DNA of 16,589 bases. It comes from M3007 sp964392655 (GTDB lineage: Bacteria; Bacteroidota; Bacteroidia; Chitinophagales; Saprospiraceae). The translations under genes and the position numbers were made by a program. The stretch spans positions 1 through 16,589 of the forward strand of contig CAYMQY010000085.1 in NCBI GenBank assembly GCA_964392655.1, written 5' to 3'. This document shows, piece by piece, positions 1 to 7,719 of the stretch; the first letter of the stretch is position 1; every line of letters starts with the position of its first letter. The notes below the pieces were generated by a model. The model saw only the letters and a program-made list of their open reading frames with translations. It did no database searches and was not told where the DNA came from.

Positions 1-2192
1 TCGTTGCCGAAATTAACCTGCTGCACGTACTGATCCTGCTTGCGGAAGGAGTAGTTGTAGCCTGGGTATATGCCGAAACGCAGGGCATCCGAGGCCTGCA
101 CGCCGATGCCGGCACTGATGTTTCTCGACTCGACCTCGTTGCCAAAGCCGTTGAAAAAGTTTGCGTCGGCATTGAACGACACTTTTTTCCGCTCATCGGA
201 ATTCACGTAGGCAAAACTGCCGTAACCGTTCGGGCGGCGCAGGGGCGAATCGCCGCGCAGGGCATTGTTCGAAATGTCGTGCGGATTGAGGAAAAAACCG
301 GTGCCCACGCTCCAGTTGCTTTGGAAAAACGCGTGGGCATTGACGTTGTAAAACGTGAACGTATGCCGTCCGCTGAAATCCCAGCGGAACCAGTGGTTGT
401 AGTTCACGCGCAGGTTGCGGAAAATCGAAAACGGCTGCTGGATGTGGTAGCCCGCCCACACGAACTGGTTGATCTCGTCGGCAGTTTGCATGAACCCGAT
501 GTCGTTCACCTCAAACTCGGGCGAACGCCAGGTGCCGCCCACTTCAAACTTGGTGATGCCGCCCCACTTGTCCGGTTTGCCGCCGTATTTCCCGAGTTTG
601 AAGGTGCCGCTGGTGCCGGTCAGCGACGTGCGCGTGGGGTCGAGTTCCACATGCGGGGCATCGGGACGCTGGAAGTAGTGCTCAAAACTGCGCTGGGTTT
701 CCAGAATGGCCTCCGGCGTGCCGGCCACGTGGCTGAACAGGAATTTACCGGTCACATTCCACCAGCGACTTTTCCAGAAATGCTGCACATCCAGCCCACC
801 CGAGTACGCGCTGCGGTGCAGCCAGTCAATACCTTTTTCGCGGTTTACGGCGGTGAATGCGGCGCCGATGATCGTGTTTCCGGCGTCGTAGTCTTTCATC
901 AGGCGGCCCACGAAGTAGTTGGTTTGCGGTTCCACGAGTTCCTCGCGGCGCTCACCGTTGTTATCCACCACCGCGTTTTCGCGCCGCGTGACACTTTCCA
1001 GGATGCCGATAGACCAGCCTTTTTTGGTTTTTCCCGAAAACTTGGCCGCGCCGAGAATCGAGGTGGCCTGCGGCACATCGGCAAATTCTCCGGAACCGAG
1101 GTTCGGTCTGCCGTGCGGCGCGCCACCGATCCGGCGCGAGTAAAAAAGCAGGTCGCTGTCGAAGTCGAAATCGGTGGCGGAGCCGGTCAGGTTGTAGTCG
1201 AACAGGTTGCGGCTTTCCATAAAAAACGGACGGCGTTCGCTGAAAAAAATCTGGTAGCCGTCGAGCCGCACCGCTCCAGGGTCGGCTTCCACCTGCCCGA
1301 AGTCGGGGTTGACGGTGAAATCGAGGATCAGGTCGCGGGTCACGGCAAACTTTCCGTCCACGCCGGCGGTGATCTTCTGCCGCGAGCCGTCGGCAAAGGG
1401 ATTGCCTTCCTCTTTTCGGAAATGTTCGGTTTTGGCCAGCAGGTACGGCGCAATCTCGACGCCTTTGTTGTGCGGCAAGTTTTTTAGGCCGTGCAGTTCG
1501 GCAAACCGGCTGACCCAGCCGCTGCCGTTTTGGGGAATATGCTGGAACGTAGAGCGTTCGTTTCTCCGGAAAATGTTGCGTTGTACCTGAAAACCCCAGA
1601 CTTGCTCTGGGTCGTTGTTGTAGCGCAACTGGCTGAACGGAATTTTCACCTCGGCGGTCCAGCCCAGCGAGTCAATGTTGGAGCGGCCATCCCAGATCGG
1701 GTTCCAGTTTTCGTCCCAGTTGTTGCCGTTGTTGCTGATAAACTCGTCGCCACGCACACCGCTGCATGAAAACGTGAACGAAAACGCTGTGCGCTGGTCG
1801 TGGTAGCTGTCAATGTTGATTTCCACCCAGTCGCCAGGGAATTCATCGCGGCGGCCCATGCGTTCCACGAGGGAGTCCGGCGCGGCGTCATAGGCACGGA
1901 CACCCAGGTACAGGAACTTGTCGTCGTATAAAATTCGGAACTCGGTCGGGTGGCTGGGCGGGGTGCCTTCGTCAGGTTGGTATTCAACAAAGTCGGCGCC
2001 CGGCTCCACGTTTTGCCAGAATGCTTCGTCTAATTTACCGTCGAAATTGAAGGCGCCGGAATCGATTTTTTGCGTGACATACCGGCGCTTGGGCGGGTCG
2101 TCGGAGGGTTTGGTATCGGGTCGTGCAGGTTGGGCAAAAACAGGAGCGCTCAGCAGAATGCCGAGCAGACAAGGCAGCAGGAAGAATTTCAT
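1..2192 (-). CDS. DUF5916 / CBM9-like outer-membrane protein (partial, C-terminus off the window)
   Basis: The minus frame starting at 2192 stays open to the left edge, giving 730 visible codons. Residues 1-20 are a signal peptide ending PVFA before Q21. Residues about 43-235 match the carbohydrate-binding family 9-like domain that precedes DUF5916, with the typical DGKLDEAFW (51-59), a FLYLGVRAYD strand (93-102) and WTAEVKIPFSQLRY (178-191). From about 245 on, alternating aromatic and polar strands (DFTVNPDFGQVEADP, then many GTF/WW/YN strands) fit the DUF5916 region, predicted to be an outer-membrane beta-barrel. The family usually runs roughly 750-900 residues, so little may be missing. 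The biochemical role of DUF5916 is unknown; binding or passage of a carbohydrate is inference from the N-domain. It lies 90 bases downstream of the GH3 gene on the same strand and may share its transcript. No frameshift or internal stop was seen. Confidence 0.9.
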   Translation of the reverse strand, partial: MKFFLLPCLLGILLSAPVFAQPARPDTKPSDDPPKRRYVTQKIDSGAFNFDGKLDEAFWQNVEPGADFVEYQPDEGTPPSHPTEFRILYDDKFLYLGVRAYDAAPDSLVERMGRRDEFPGDWVEINIDSYHDQRTAFSFTFSCSGVRGDEFISNNGNNWDENWNPIWDGRSNIDSLGWTAEVKIPFSQLRYNNDPEQVWGFQVQRNIFRRNERSTFQHIPQNGSGWVSRFAELHGLKNLPHNKGVEIAPYLLAKTEHFRKEEGNPFADGSRQKITAGVDGKFAVTRDLILDFTVNPDFGQVEADPGAVRLDGYQIFFSERRPFFMESRNLFDYNLTGSATDFDFDSDLLFYSRRIGGAPHGRPNLGSGEFADVPQATSILGAAKFSGKTKKGWSIGILESVTRRENAVVDNNGERREELVEPQTNYFVGRLMKDYDAGNTIIGAAFTAVNREKGIDWLHRSAYSGGLDVQHFWKSRWWNVTGKFLFSHVAGTPEAILETQRSFEHYFQRPDAPHVELDPTRTSLTGTSGTFKLGKYGGKPDKWGGITKFEVGGTWRSPEFEVNDIGFMQTADEINQFVWAGYHIQQPFSIFRNLRVNYNHWFRWDFSGRHTFTFYNVNAHAFFQSNWSVGTGFFLNPHDISNNALRGDSPLRRPNGYGSFAYVNSDERKKVSFNADANFFNGFGNEVESRNISAGIGVQASDALRFGIYPGYNYSFRKQDQYVQQVNFGN

Positions 2193-2282
2193 ACGAACAG
2201 AAAGGATGAGAAAAGGTGGTTCGGAAGGACAAGGAACCCTCGGAGAAGCTGCATCGGTTCCGCACACTACCGGATTTTATAT

Positions 2283-4931
2283 CTACCGCACCGTCAGCAC
2301 CGCACGTTGCCGGATATCCTGCGACGACGCGCCGATCATCACCCGGAAATCGCCCGGCTCAATCACGGGTCGCAGGTCTTTGTCGAGCAGGGTCAGCATA
2401 GCAGGGCTGATGGCAAACCGCAACTCCCGCGATTCTCCCGGCTCCAGACCAATGCGCTGAAAACCCTTGAGTTCCATGACCGGACGGGCCACGGAGGCCA
2501 GTTCGTCGCGCAGGTACAGTTGCACCACCTCGTCGCCGGCGACCTTGCCGGTATTGGTTACCCGCACGGACACGAACGCGGTTTCGCCGGCGGCGATGGT
2601 GTCGGCTTGCAGCCGGATGTCGCTGTACCGAAATCGGGTGTAACTCAGCCCGAACCCGAAAGGAAACTGCGGCTTGCCGGTGAGGTTCAGGTAATCGTCG
2701 CCGCGGCCTGTGGGCTTGTGGTTGTACACCAAGGGCAACTGCCCTTCCGCTACCGGAAAGGTAACGGGCAAGCGCCCCGCCGGGCTGTAATCGCCGAACA
2801 ACACCTCCGCCACCGCATGGCCGCCGGCCTCGCCGGGATACCACACCGCGAGGATGCCCGGCACCCGTCCGATCCAGCGCTGCATGTTCACGGCGCTGCC
2901 ACCTACCAGTACCACAACCGTCGGTGTACCCGTGCCGGCCACCAGTTCGATCAGTTCTTCCTGCCGCCCCGGCAACCGCAGGTCGGCGCGGTCGAGGAAC
3001 TCGCCCTCCTCGATGCCCACCACCACCACGGCTGCGTCGCTGTGGGCGGCGAGTCGGGCGGCCTGCTGGATGGTCTCGTCCTGCCGGTCGTCCACACCAA
3101 GCGTCCATACCAGGCGGAACCAGGCGTTGCCCACGGGTTCGTAAAACTCGATATGCAGGTCGTAGGCCCGGCCTTTTTCAAAATTAAAATCTGCCAGTTT
3201 GGTCTGGCAAGTTCGTTTGACGAAGTTGTCTATCACCAGTTTGCCGTCTATGTACAGGCGGTAGCCGTCGTTGCCGTCAATACCGATCTGGAAGCGCCCC
3301 TTTTCAGGGGCGGTGATGCGGCCTGTCCAGCGGACGGAGTAAAAATCGTAGTTGAGCCGTTCGGGGTCGGGGGAAAAAAGCGTCCACTGAAATTGAATTT
3401 GCGGGTCGCGGCGCACGAGTGCCGGGTCGCCTTCCCAGTTGACATTGGCAAAATACTCCCCGCGCAAGCCCGGCTGCGTGCGCCCGTCAAGCGTACACGA
3501 CAGCGCACTTTCCGGCACGGTGACATACGGCACTTCGGTGCGCGGGCAGCCCTCGGCGTACTGGACTTTCACCTTTTCGCCTGCCCGATCCTGAATGCCC
3601 TGCAGGATGCTCACCGGCGCGTTGCCCGGACCGCTGTACCCGCCCAACCGCGCTTCGGCAGCGTCGGGGCCGATGACGGCGATGGAGCGAAAGGTCGGGG
3701 AAAGCGGCAGCACTTCGTGCTCGTTTTGCAGCAGCACAATGGATTCCAGCGCGGCTTTTTTGGCTAAATCCCGGTGGGTCGGGTGGCCGTTCCAGAGGGC
3801 GGCTTCCTTCGGGTCCACGTATGGATTTTCAAAAAGACCGAGGTCAAATTTGGTGCGCAGCACCCGCGCCACGGCTTCGTCAATGATTTTTTGGTCTATG
3901 CTGCCGTCGCGGAAGGGGGGCGAAAAAAGGACGTTGTGTTCGAATTGGGTTTGAAAAACAACATCCAGCCCGGCGGTGATGGATTGGGCGGTGGCGTCCG
4001 GGTAATCGCGGGCGGTGAAATGCAGCACGTTGGCGCCGCCGGTGGCGCCGGCGTCGGAAATGACGAAGCCGCCGAAGTCCCACTCGTCGCGGAGCAGACG
4101 GCGCAGCAGCCATTCATTGGCGGTGCAGGGCCTGCCGTCGAGGGAATTGTAGGCGGTCATCAGCGAGCGGGCGCCGCCGCGCCGGATGCAGGCCTCGAAC
4201 GGCGGCAGGTGTATTTCGCGCAGGTTGCGTTCGTTCAGTTGGATGGGGTAAGAGTCGCGCCCGCCGTCGCCGACATTGGCTACAAAATGCTTCGGCGTCG
4301 CCACGATGCCCGCTTTTTCAAAAGCAGACACGAAGGCTACGCCCATTTCCGACACGAGGAAAGGGTCTTCGCCGTAGGTTTCCTCGGTACGGCCCCAGCG
4401 CACATCGGTGGCCACGTTCACCACCGGCGACAGCACCTGCCGGATGCCACGTGTGCGGCATTCGACGGCGATGGCGCCGGCCACGTCGTGCAGGAGCGCC
4501 GTATTCCAGGTGGCAGCCAGTCCGATGGCCTGCGGAAACGCCGTGGCGCCCGGGCGCACTAATCCGTGCAGGGCCTCGTCGAAGGGGATGATCGGGATGC
4601 CGAAGTGACTATGCTCACGGAAAAAGCGCTGCAAGGCGTTGATTTTTTCTGCTGCTTCCTGGGCTGCGACTCCGCCTTCGGAGCGGAGCATCTGGCCGGA
4701 GGCGTGTTCCGACTGACCTGCGGTGCCCACCTGGAACCCGAAAAGCCCGGCGTGATACCGGAGGCTGTCCGAACCGAGGTCGCCGGGCAGCATGAACAGT
4801 TGCCGGAATTTTTCTTCCGGCGACATGCCCACGAGCAGGTTCTGCACGCGCTCGTAGGTGGATTTTCGTCGGGGCTGGCTGAACGCCGGCAGGCAGAAAG
4901 CGGTGAGCAGCAGGGCAAGGAGGATTCGCAT
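2283..4931 (-). CDS. Glycoside hydrolase family 3 enzyme with PA14 insert (beta-glucosidase-like)
   Basis: 882 residues. GH3 enzymes remove non-reducing-end beta-linked sugars, usually glucose or xylose, by a retaining mechanism. Residues 1-19 are a signal peptide (ends PAFSQ), so it acts in the periplasm or outside. The N-terminal barrel (about 30-365) holds RWGRTEETYGEDP (178-190), the substrate-binding KH (214-215) and the nucleophile motif GFVISDAGA with D293. The second domain begins near 395 (ALESIVLLQNE) and is interrupted by a PA14 domain at about 476-612 (LRGEYFAN, DGYRLYIDGKLVIDN). It resumes with EEGEFLDRADLRLPG (641-655), where the acid/base glutamate is expected (probably E642 or E644, not proven). 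A fibronectin-III-like domain closes the protein (about 765-875). The frame is open upstream to 5099, but the start at 4931 is chosen because the signal peptide begins exactly there. Exact substrate cannot be read from sequence. Confidence 0.95.
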   Translation of the reverse strand: MRILLALLLTAFCLPAFSQPRRKSTYERVQNLLVGMSPEEKFRQLFMLPGDLGSDSLRYHAGLFGFQVGTAGQSEHASGQMLRSEGGVAAQEAAEKINALQRFFREHSHFGIPIIPFDEALHGLVRPGATAFPQAIGLAATWNTALLHDVAGAIAVECRTRGIRQVLSPVVNVATDVRWGRTEETYGEDPFLVSEMGVAFVSAFEKAGIVATPKHFVANVGDGGRDSYPIQLNERNLREIHLPPFEACIRRGGARSLMTAYNSLDGRPCTANEWLLRRLLRDEWDFGGFVISDAGATGGANVLHFTARDYPDATAQSITAGLDVVFQTQFEHNVLFSPPFRDGSIDQKIIDEAVARVLRTKFDLGLFENPYVDPKEAALWNGHPTHRDLAKKAALESIVLLQNEHEVLPLSPTFRSIAVIGPDAAEARLGGYSGPGNAPVSILQGIQDRAGEKVKVQYAEGCPRTEVPYVTVPESALSCTLDGRTQPGLRGEYFANVNWEGDPALVRRDPQIQFQWTLFSPDPERLNYDFYSVRWTGRITAPEKGRFQIGIDGNDGYRLYIDGKLVIDNFVKRTCQTKLADFNFEKGRAYDLHIEFYEPVGNAWFRLVWTLGVDDRQDETIQQAARLAAHSDAAVVVVGIEEGEFLDRADLRLPGRQEELIELVAGTGTPTVVVLVGGSAVNMQRWIGRVPGILAVWYPGEAGGHAVAEVLFGDYSPAGRLPVTFPVAEGQLPLVYNHKPTGRGDDYLNLTGKPQFPFGFGLSYTRFRYSDIRLQADTIAAGETAFVSVRVTNTGKVAGDEVVQLYLRDELASVARPVMELKGFQRIGLEPGESRELRFAISPAMLTLLDKDLRPVIEPGDFRVMIGASSQDIRQRAVLTVR

Positions 4932-4937
4932 GGTGTT

Positions 4938-4958
4938 AGCGATGAGTGATGAGCGATG
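4938..4958 (-). repeat. Three tandem 7-bp repeats just upstream of the GH3 start
   Basis: On the minus strand this reads CATCGCT, CATCACT, CATCGCT, three heptamers with one variant base, ending six bases before the GH3 ATG. It occupies the place where a ribosome binding site would lie. A change in copy number would alter spacing between promoter and start. Three copies is a low number and may be chance or a remnant of a dispersed repeat. Confidence 0.55.
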
Positions 4959-5128
4959 CGTGGGGGTGAGGCGTTTTGGGGCGCGAATATCGGCAGGATT
5001 TTTTTGAGGGTGTGGTTTGGCGAGGCGTGGTGGTGGCATTACCTTTCGGCTCTGTTTGGGTGTTTTTAACTGGCGACAAAGGGGTATCTCATAAGTCAAT
5101 CAGATGGCCGCATGTTCAGATACATCCA

Positions 5129-5219
5129 TTTTTCAGACAGGATCAGCAGGATTTACAGGATTTTCGGCGGCAAAGCCGCCTCATATATCTTGTAAATCCT
5201 GCTGATCCTGTCTGAAAAA
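5129..5219. repeat. Perfect 29-bp inverted repeat with inner GC hairpin
   Basis: The arm at 5129-5157 is the exact reverse complement of 5191-5219 (core CAGACAGGATCAGCAGG). The 33-base centre contains a second hairpin, GGCGGC/GCCGCC at 5166-5171 and 5175-5180 with an AAA loop. Both outer ends are T- or A-rich, so either strand would give a stem followed by U residues. It resembles intergenic palindromes that I recall from many environmental Bacteroidetes genomes, a recollection not checked here. As it lies between divergent genes, a plain terminator role is not obvious. Confidence 0.9.
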
Positions 5220-5287
5220 AAAGCGGCAATCGTCAAAATCGCACTTACTTATACACCCAACTTTGTAGCACGAAATCAGATCAATTT

Positions 5288-5836
5288 ATGCTCCTTTTAC
5301 GAAACTTGATTGGCCTTTTCATTGTCATTTCGTGGCTCGGTTGTTCAAAAAACGATACTACCGGCGGCCATCCAATGCCCTGGCTTTACGGCATTACTGA
5401 AGCGCAAAAACAACTGCACCGCGATTTTAAAGCAATAATAAACGACACAGGTCCCTTCGGCAAACTTGACAGTTTTCTGGTGGATACGATTTATTGCAAC
5501 ATGGGTTCGGGCGATACCTGCCGTGAAATAAGCATTGATTTCTTCAATAATGCTTTTGTCATTAATCAAGGCGACGTGTTCGTGTTGAAGGAAGGCCGGA
5601 TCAGAATTATGGATATCCCGTTTACCGGCGGAAATTTTCACGACATTGGCCTGATCCAATCTTCACCGGAGGATTTCAAGTATATCGAATTTGGAATCAT
5701 GCAGAATGGCGAAATGAAAAATTGTTGCTTCTATTCAAGTCTTGTCCGGCTTGATGTTGCCAACAAGGAAATTGAATTTACATACCCGCTTATATCCTTA
5801 TCCAACTACCTGATCCGGCTCAAAGGAATTGACTGA
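5288..5836 (+). CDS. Hypothetical lipoprotein, no recognised family
   Basis: 182 residues. The first 18 form a short hydrophobic signal (LLLRNLIGLFIVISWLG) ending at C19, followed by SKND, which fits a Bacteroidetes lipoprotein signal peptide. The mature part is globular with mixed strands, and has cysteines at CNMGSGDTC and at NCC near residue 140. I recognise no domain. The coding sequence is AT-rich: one 60-base line (5521-5580) is about 35% G+C by hand count, far below the sugar genes to the right. It is followed after a single base by the next gene, so the two are probably translated from one message. Acquisition by transfer is possible but only inferred from composition. Confidence 0.8.
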   Translation: MLLLRNLIGLFIVISWLGCSKNDTTGGHPMPWLYGITEAQKQLHRDFKAIINDTGPFGKLDSFLVDTIYCNMGSGDTCREISIDFFNNAFVINQGDVFVLKEGRIRIMDIPFTGGNFHDIGLIQSSPEDFKYIEFGIMQNGEMKNCCFYSSLVRLDVANKEIEFTYPLISLSNYLIRLKGID

Positions 5837-5837
5837 C

Positions 5838-6341
5838 ATGACCACCACCGTCACCGAAACAACCACCTACCACTGCTCCCTCGAACGTGCGTTCAAAACG
5901 CCCATGCTTTGCGATGTGTCCAAAATCCACACGGGTTTTGGACTGATGCCCCGCGTGACACACTGCACCGACGATGCCTCGTGGGGAAAACCCGGCGGAA
6001 GCAAAAAAGTATTCACCGCCCCTTCACCCACGTTCAAGGGGGGCGAAGCCTCGGTGGACAGGGTGCTGGAACGAATCGAAAACAGATATTGGAAAATCGA
6101 GGTGAGCGAATTCAAGTCCTGGATGCTGGGCTTCTCGAAATTCGTCGGCGAGTGGAAAACAACCGAACTGAAGGAAAACACCATCCAGATCGAGTACACC
6201 TACACCCTGCATTCCGATATTGTCCTGCTCTACCCGCTCAACTGGCTGTTCGCGCATACCTTCTGGCGGATATACATGAAACGCGTGCTGGAAAACGTGC
6301 GAAAACTGGCGTACAATCAGGAGCCGTATGTGTACCGGTAA
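5838..6341 (+). CDS. SRPBCC / polyketide-cyclase-like protein
   Basis: 167 residues from the ATG at 5838, one base after the preceding stop (5834-5836). An upstream TTG at 5829 in the same frame would overlap that gene and is less likely. No signal peptide is present, so a cytoplasmic place is expected, unlike its neighbours. The pattern of an N-terminal strand and short helix (YHCSLERAFKTPMLC), a curved run of strands (about 55-125) and a long C-terminal helix (about 135-160, FWRIYMKRVLENVRKLAY) fits the START/SRPBCC ligand-binding fold. Members bind hydrophobic small molecules; no ligand can be named here. The family call rests on fold pattern rather than a diagnostic motif. Confidence 0.75.
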   Translation: MTTTVTETTTYHCSLERAFKTPMLCDVSKIHTGFGLMPRVTHCTDDASWGKPGGSKKVFTAPSPTFKGGEASVDRVLERIENRYWKIEVSEFKSWMLGFSKFVGEWKTTELKENTIQIEYTYTLHSDIVLLYPLNWLFAHTFWRIYMKRVLENVRKLAYNQEPYVYR

Positions 6342-6415
6342 CATATACATCAAGGCAACTACAACCGCTAGCGGCGGCATGACTACATTCTTACTAAAAA
6401 TCAATTCATCTCAAC

Positions 6416-7618
6416 ATGAAAATACCACAATTTTTACCCTTCCTGATTCTCCTCTTTGCCGCCTCCTTCACGGCCTGCAATTCCGGCGGCCCAACTGTCC
6501 CGGAAAAAACAAATTCAGCGAACACCGCTGCGCCACAAGCTGAGATTCCGAAACCCGAAGTGTACCTGTACTGCACCTTTTACGACGCTGTTTTGCTGCG
6601 CGAAACGCCCGACCTGAAGGGGAAAGTCGTGACCAAACTTCCGATGTGCGAGTTTCTGGAGGGAACAGGCGAAGGCTCTAAGGAGAAATTCGATGCTATG
6701 CTGGGCGGCATCGGTTGGCACGAGCCGTTTTTTAAAGTCATGCACCTGACGCCTGAGCAAAAGTCGGGTTGGGTGTTCGGCGGCGCTGTGGAGCCGCTGT
6801 ATGCCGGGCCGCGAGCCGGCAGCCCGAATCTGGGCGATCTGGCCAACTTCGGCAGCCATTTGGCCAAACTTGATGTAAAAAACCTGGACAGCGGCGCCAA
6901 AGCCTGGGCCTACGTCCGGCAACACCACGCGACTTCATCCGGCGCGCTTGCCGACGCGATCTACCTGATGCTGGAGCGTTTCCTGAGCCGCATGGATGCT
7001 GAAGGCAACTTTTACGATATGACCGAAAAAATGAACTGGTCAGACGAGGACTACACCCGGGTGTACGAGAACACCTACGACATGAGCAAATCGCCCGGCA
7101 CAAAAGCGCTGGAAGCAGCGGGTTTTCGGTTGGCAACCGCCGAGGGCATGATTTTTCCGGTTGTTGACCGCAAGAAACTGCTCGACTTTTTCGGGAAAAA
7201 CGTCACACCGGGCATGAAACTGTATCTGGAACAAAGTTGGACCGAACTGGCCACGCCTTCCATGTCCGACGCCCACATCTCGATCGAACTGGAAAAACTG
7301 GCCGACCGGGGCATTTTCTGGGAAAACTTCAACAAGGCGAATCCGTATTTTGTCCGCAAGGACGAGACCACCGAGCATGAAGCCTGGGTACGGCTGAACA
7401 TGATTAACGGATTGATCTTCAATGAACAAATCGGGGAGGCGTATCCCGAATACGTCAAGGCCTGGGCGTACATCCAGCAGAAATATCCCGATTCACAGTT
7501 GGGCAAAGACGTCGCCGCATTCACCAAACTGCTGGCTGCAGAAGGCAACAAAAAGACGCAGAAGGTGGCGGATTTTCAGGAGGCATACGCCAGGGAGTAC
7601 AACGGCGAATCGGAATGA
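6416..7618 (+). CDS. Lipoprotein with N-terminal bacterial SH3-like domain
   Basis: 400 residues. A signal segment (FLPFLILLFAASFTA) ends at C21, followed by NSGG and a low-complexity linker rich in P, A, T and E (to about 45), as in surface or periplasmic lipoproteins. Residues about 48-128 look like a bacterial SH3 domain: YDAVLLRETPDLKGKVVTKLP, then a closing GWVFGGAVEPLY typical of the last strand. The rest (about 138-395) is mostly helical, with repeated W/Y positions (WAYVRQHH 164-171, WAYIQQKYP 350-358) that may form a repeat-type helical scaffold; I do not recognise it. SH3-like domains often bind cell-wall peptides, but that role is only inferred here. It is 74 bases after the SRPBCC gene and is followed by a hairpin. 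Confidence 0.85.
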   Translation: MKIPQFLPFLILLFAASFTACNSGGPTVPEKTNSANTAAPQAEIPKPEVYLYCTFYDAVLLRETPDLKGKVVTKLPMCEFLEGTGEGSKEKFDAMLGGIGWHEPFFKVMHLTPEQKSGWVFGGAVEPLYAGPRAGSPNLGDLANFGSHLAKLDVKNLDSGAKAWAYVRQHHATSSGALADAIYLMLERFLSRMDAEGNFYDMTEKMNWSDEDYTRVYENTYDMSKSPGTKALEAAGFRLATAEGMIFPVVDRKKLLDFFGKNVTPGMKLYLEQSWTELATPSMSDAHISIELEKLADRGIFWENFNKANPYFVRKDETTEHEAWVRLNMINGLIFNEQIGEAYPEYVKAWAYIQQKYPDSQLGKDVAAFTKLLAAEGNKKTQKVADFQEAYAREYNGESE

Positions 7619-7626
7619 GCCGGCTA

Positions 7627-7672
7627 CCCCGGATTTCATCCGGGGCTATTCATATTCAATCCATTCGGGATT
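7627..7672 (+). terminator. Two adjacent hairpins after the SH3 lipoprotein gene
   Basis: CCCCGGAT (7627-7634) pairs perfectly with ATCCGGGG (7638-7645) around a TTC loop, nine bases after the stop of the upstream gene. A second, weaker stem, AATCC/GGATT (7658-7662 and 7668-7672), is followed by TT. The first stem is strong enough to end or stabilise the transcript, although the U-run is poor. It could equally be a copy of a dispersed palindromic repeat. Confidence 0.5.
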
Positions 7673-7719
7673 TTGAGGTAGTGTTAAACAGTTACCAATA
7701 GGCTATAAAACTAAATTGA

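Larger units (their letters stand above)
4932..5287. other. Divergent intergenic spacer, 356 bases
   Basis: This gap separates the leftward GH3 gene from the rightward lipoprotein gene and must hold both promoters. It contains a heptamer tandem repeat next to the GH3 start and a large inverted repeat (both listed separately). A weak resemblance to the Bacteroidetes -7 box TAnnTTTG is CAACTTTG at 5258-5265, about 22 bases before the 5288 start, but one base is wrong and no TTG is seen at the -33 position. No convincing ORF was found; the frame open from 5099 into the GH3 gene lacks coding character. Confidence 0.6.

Noticed and set aside
279..1487. Plus-strand open frame of 402 codons
   Set aside because: It lies exactly antisense, in codon register, to the DUF5916 gene. 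Its translation is rich in V, A, G, H and R with no domain or signal, as expected for a shadow of a GC-rich gene.
2193..2282. GGAACC/GGTTCC repeats between the GH3 and DUF5916 genes, considered as a terminator
   Set aside because: Stems of five or six bases with long loops (11-17) and no U-run.
2070..3767. Plus-strand open frame of 565 codons
   Set aside because: It overlaps the GH3 gene, the spacer and the DUF5916 start on the other strand and has no recognisable domain, while the minus-strand GH3 frame shows a complete family pattern.
4932..5099. N-terminal extension of the GH3 protein to a start at 5099
   Set aside because: The extra 56 residues are basic and proline-rich and would bury the signal peptide that starts at 4931.
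5258..5265. Possible Bacteroidetes promoter -7 box CAACTTTG
   Set aside because: One mismatch to TAnnTTTG and no TTG at the -33 position; not enough to call a promoter.
6365..6374. 10-base perfect palindrome CCGCTAGCGG before the SH3-like lipoprotein gene, considered as an operator
   Set aside because: Too short and found only once here; expected by chance at this length.
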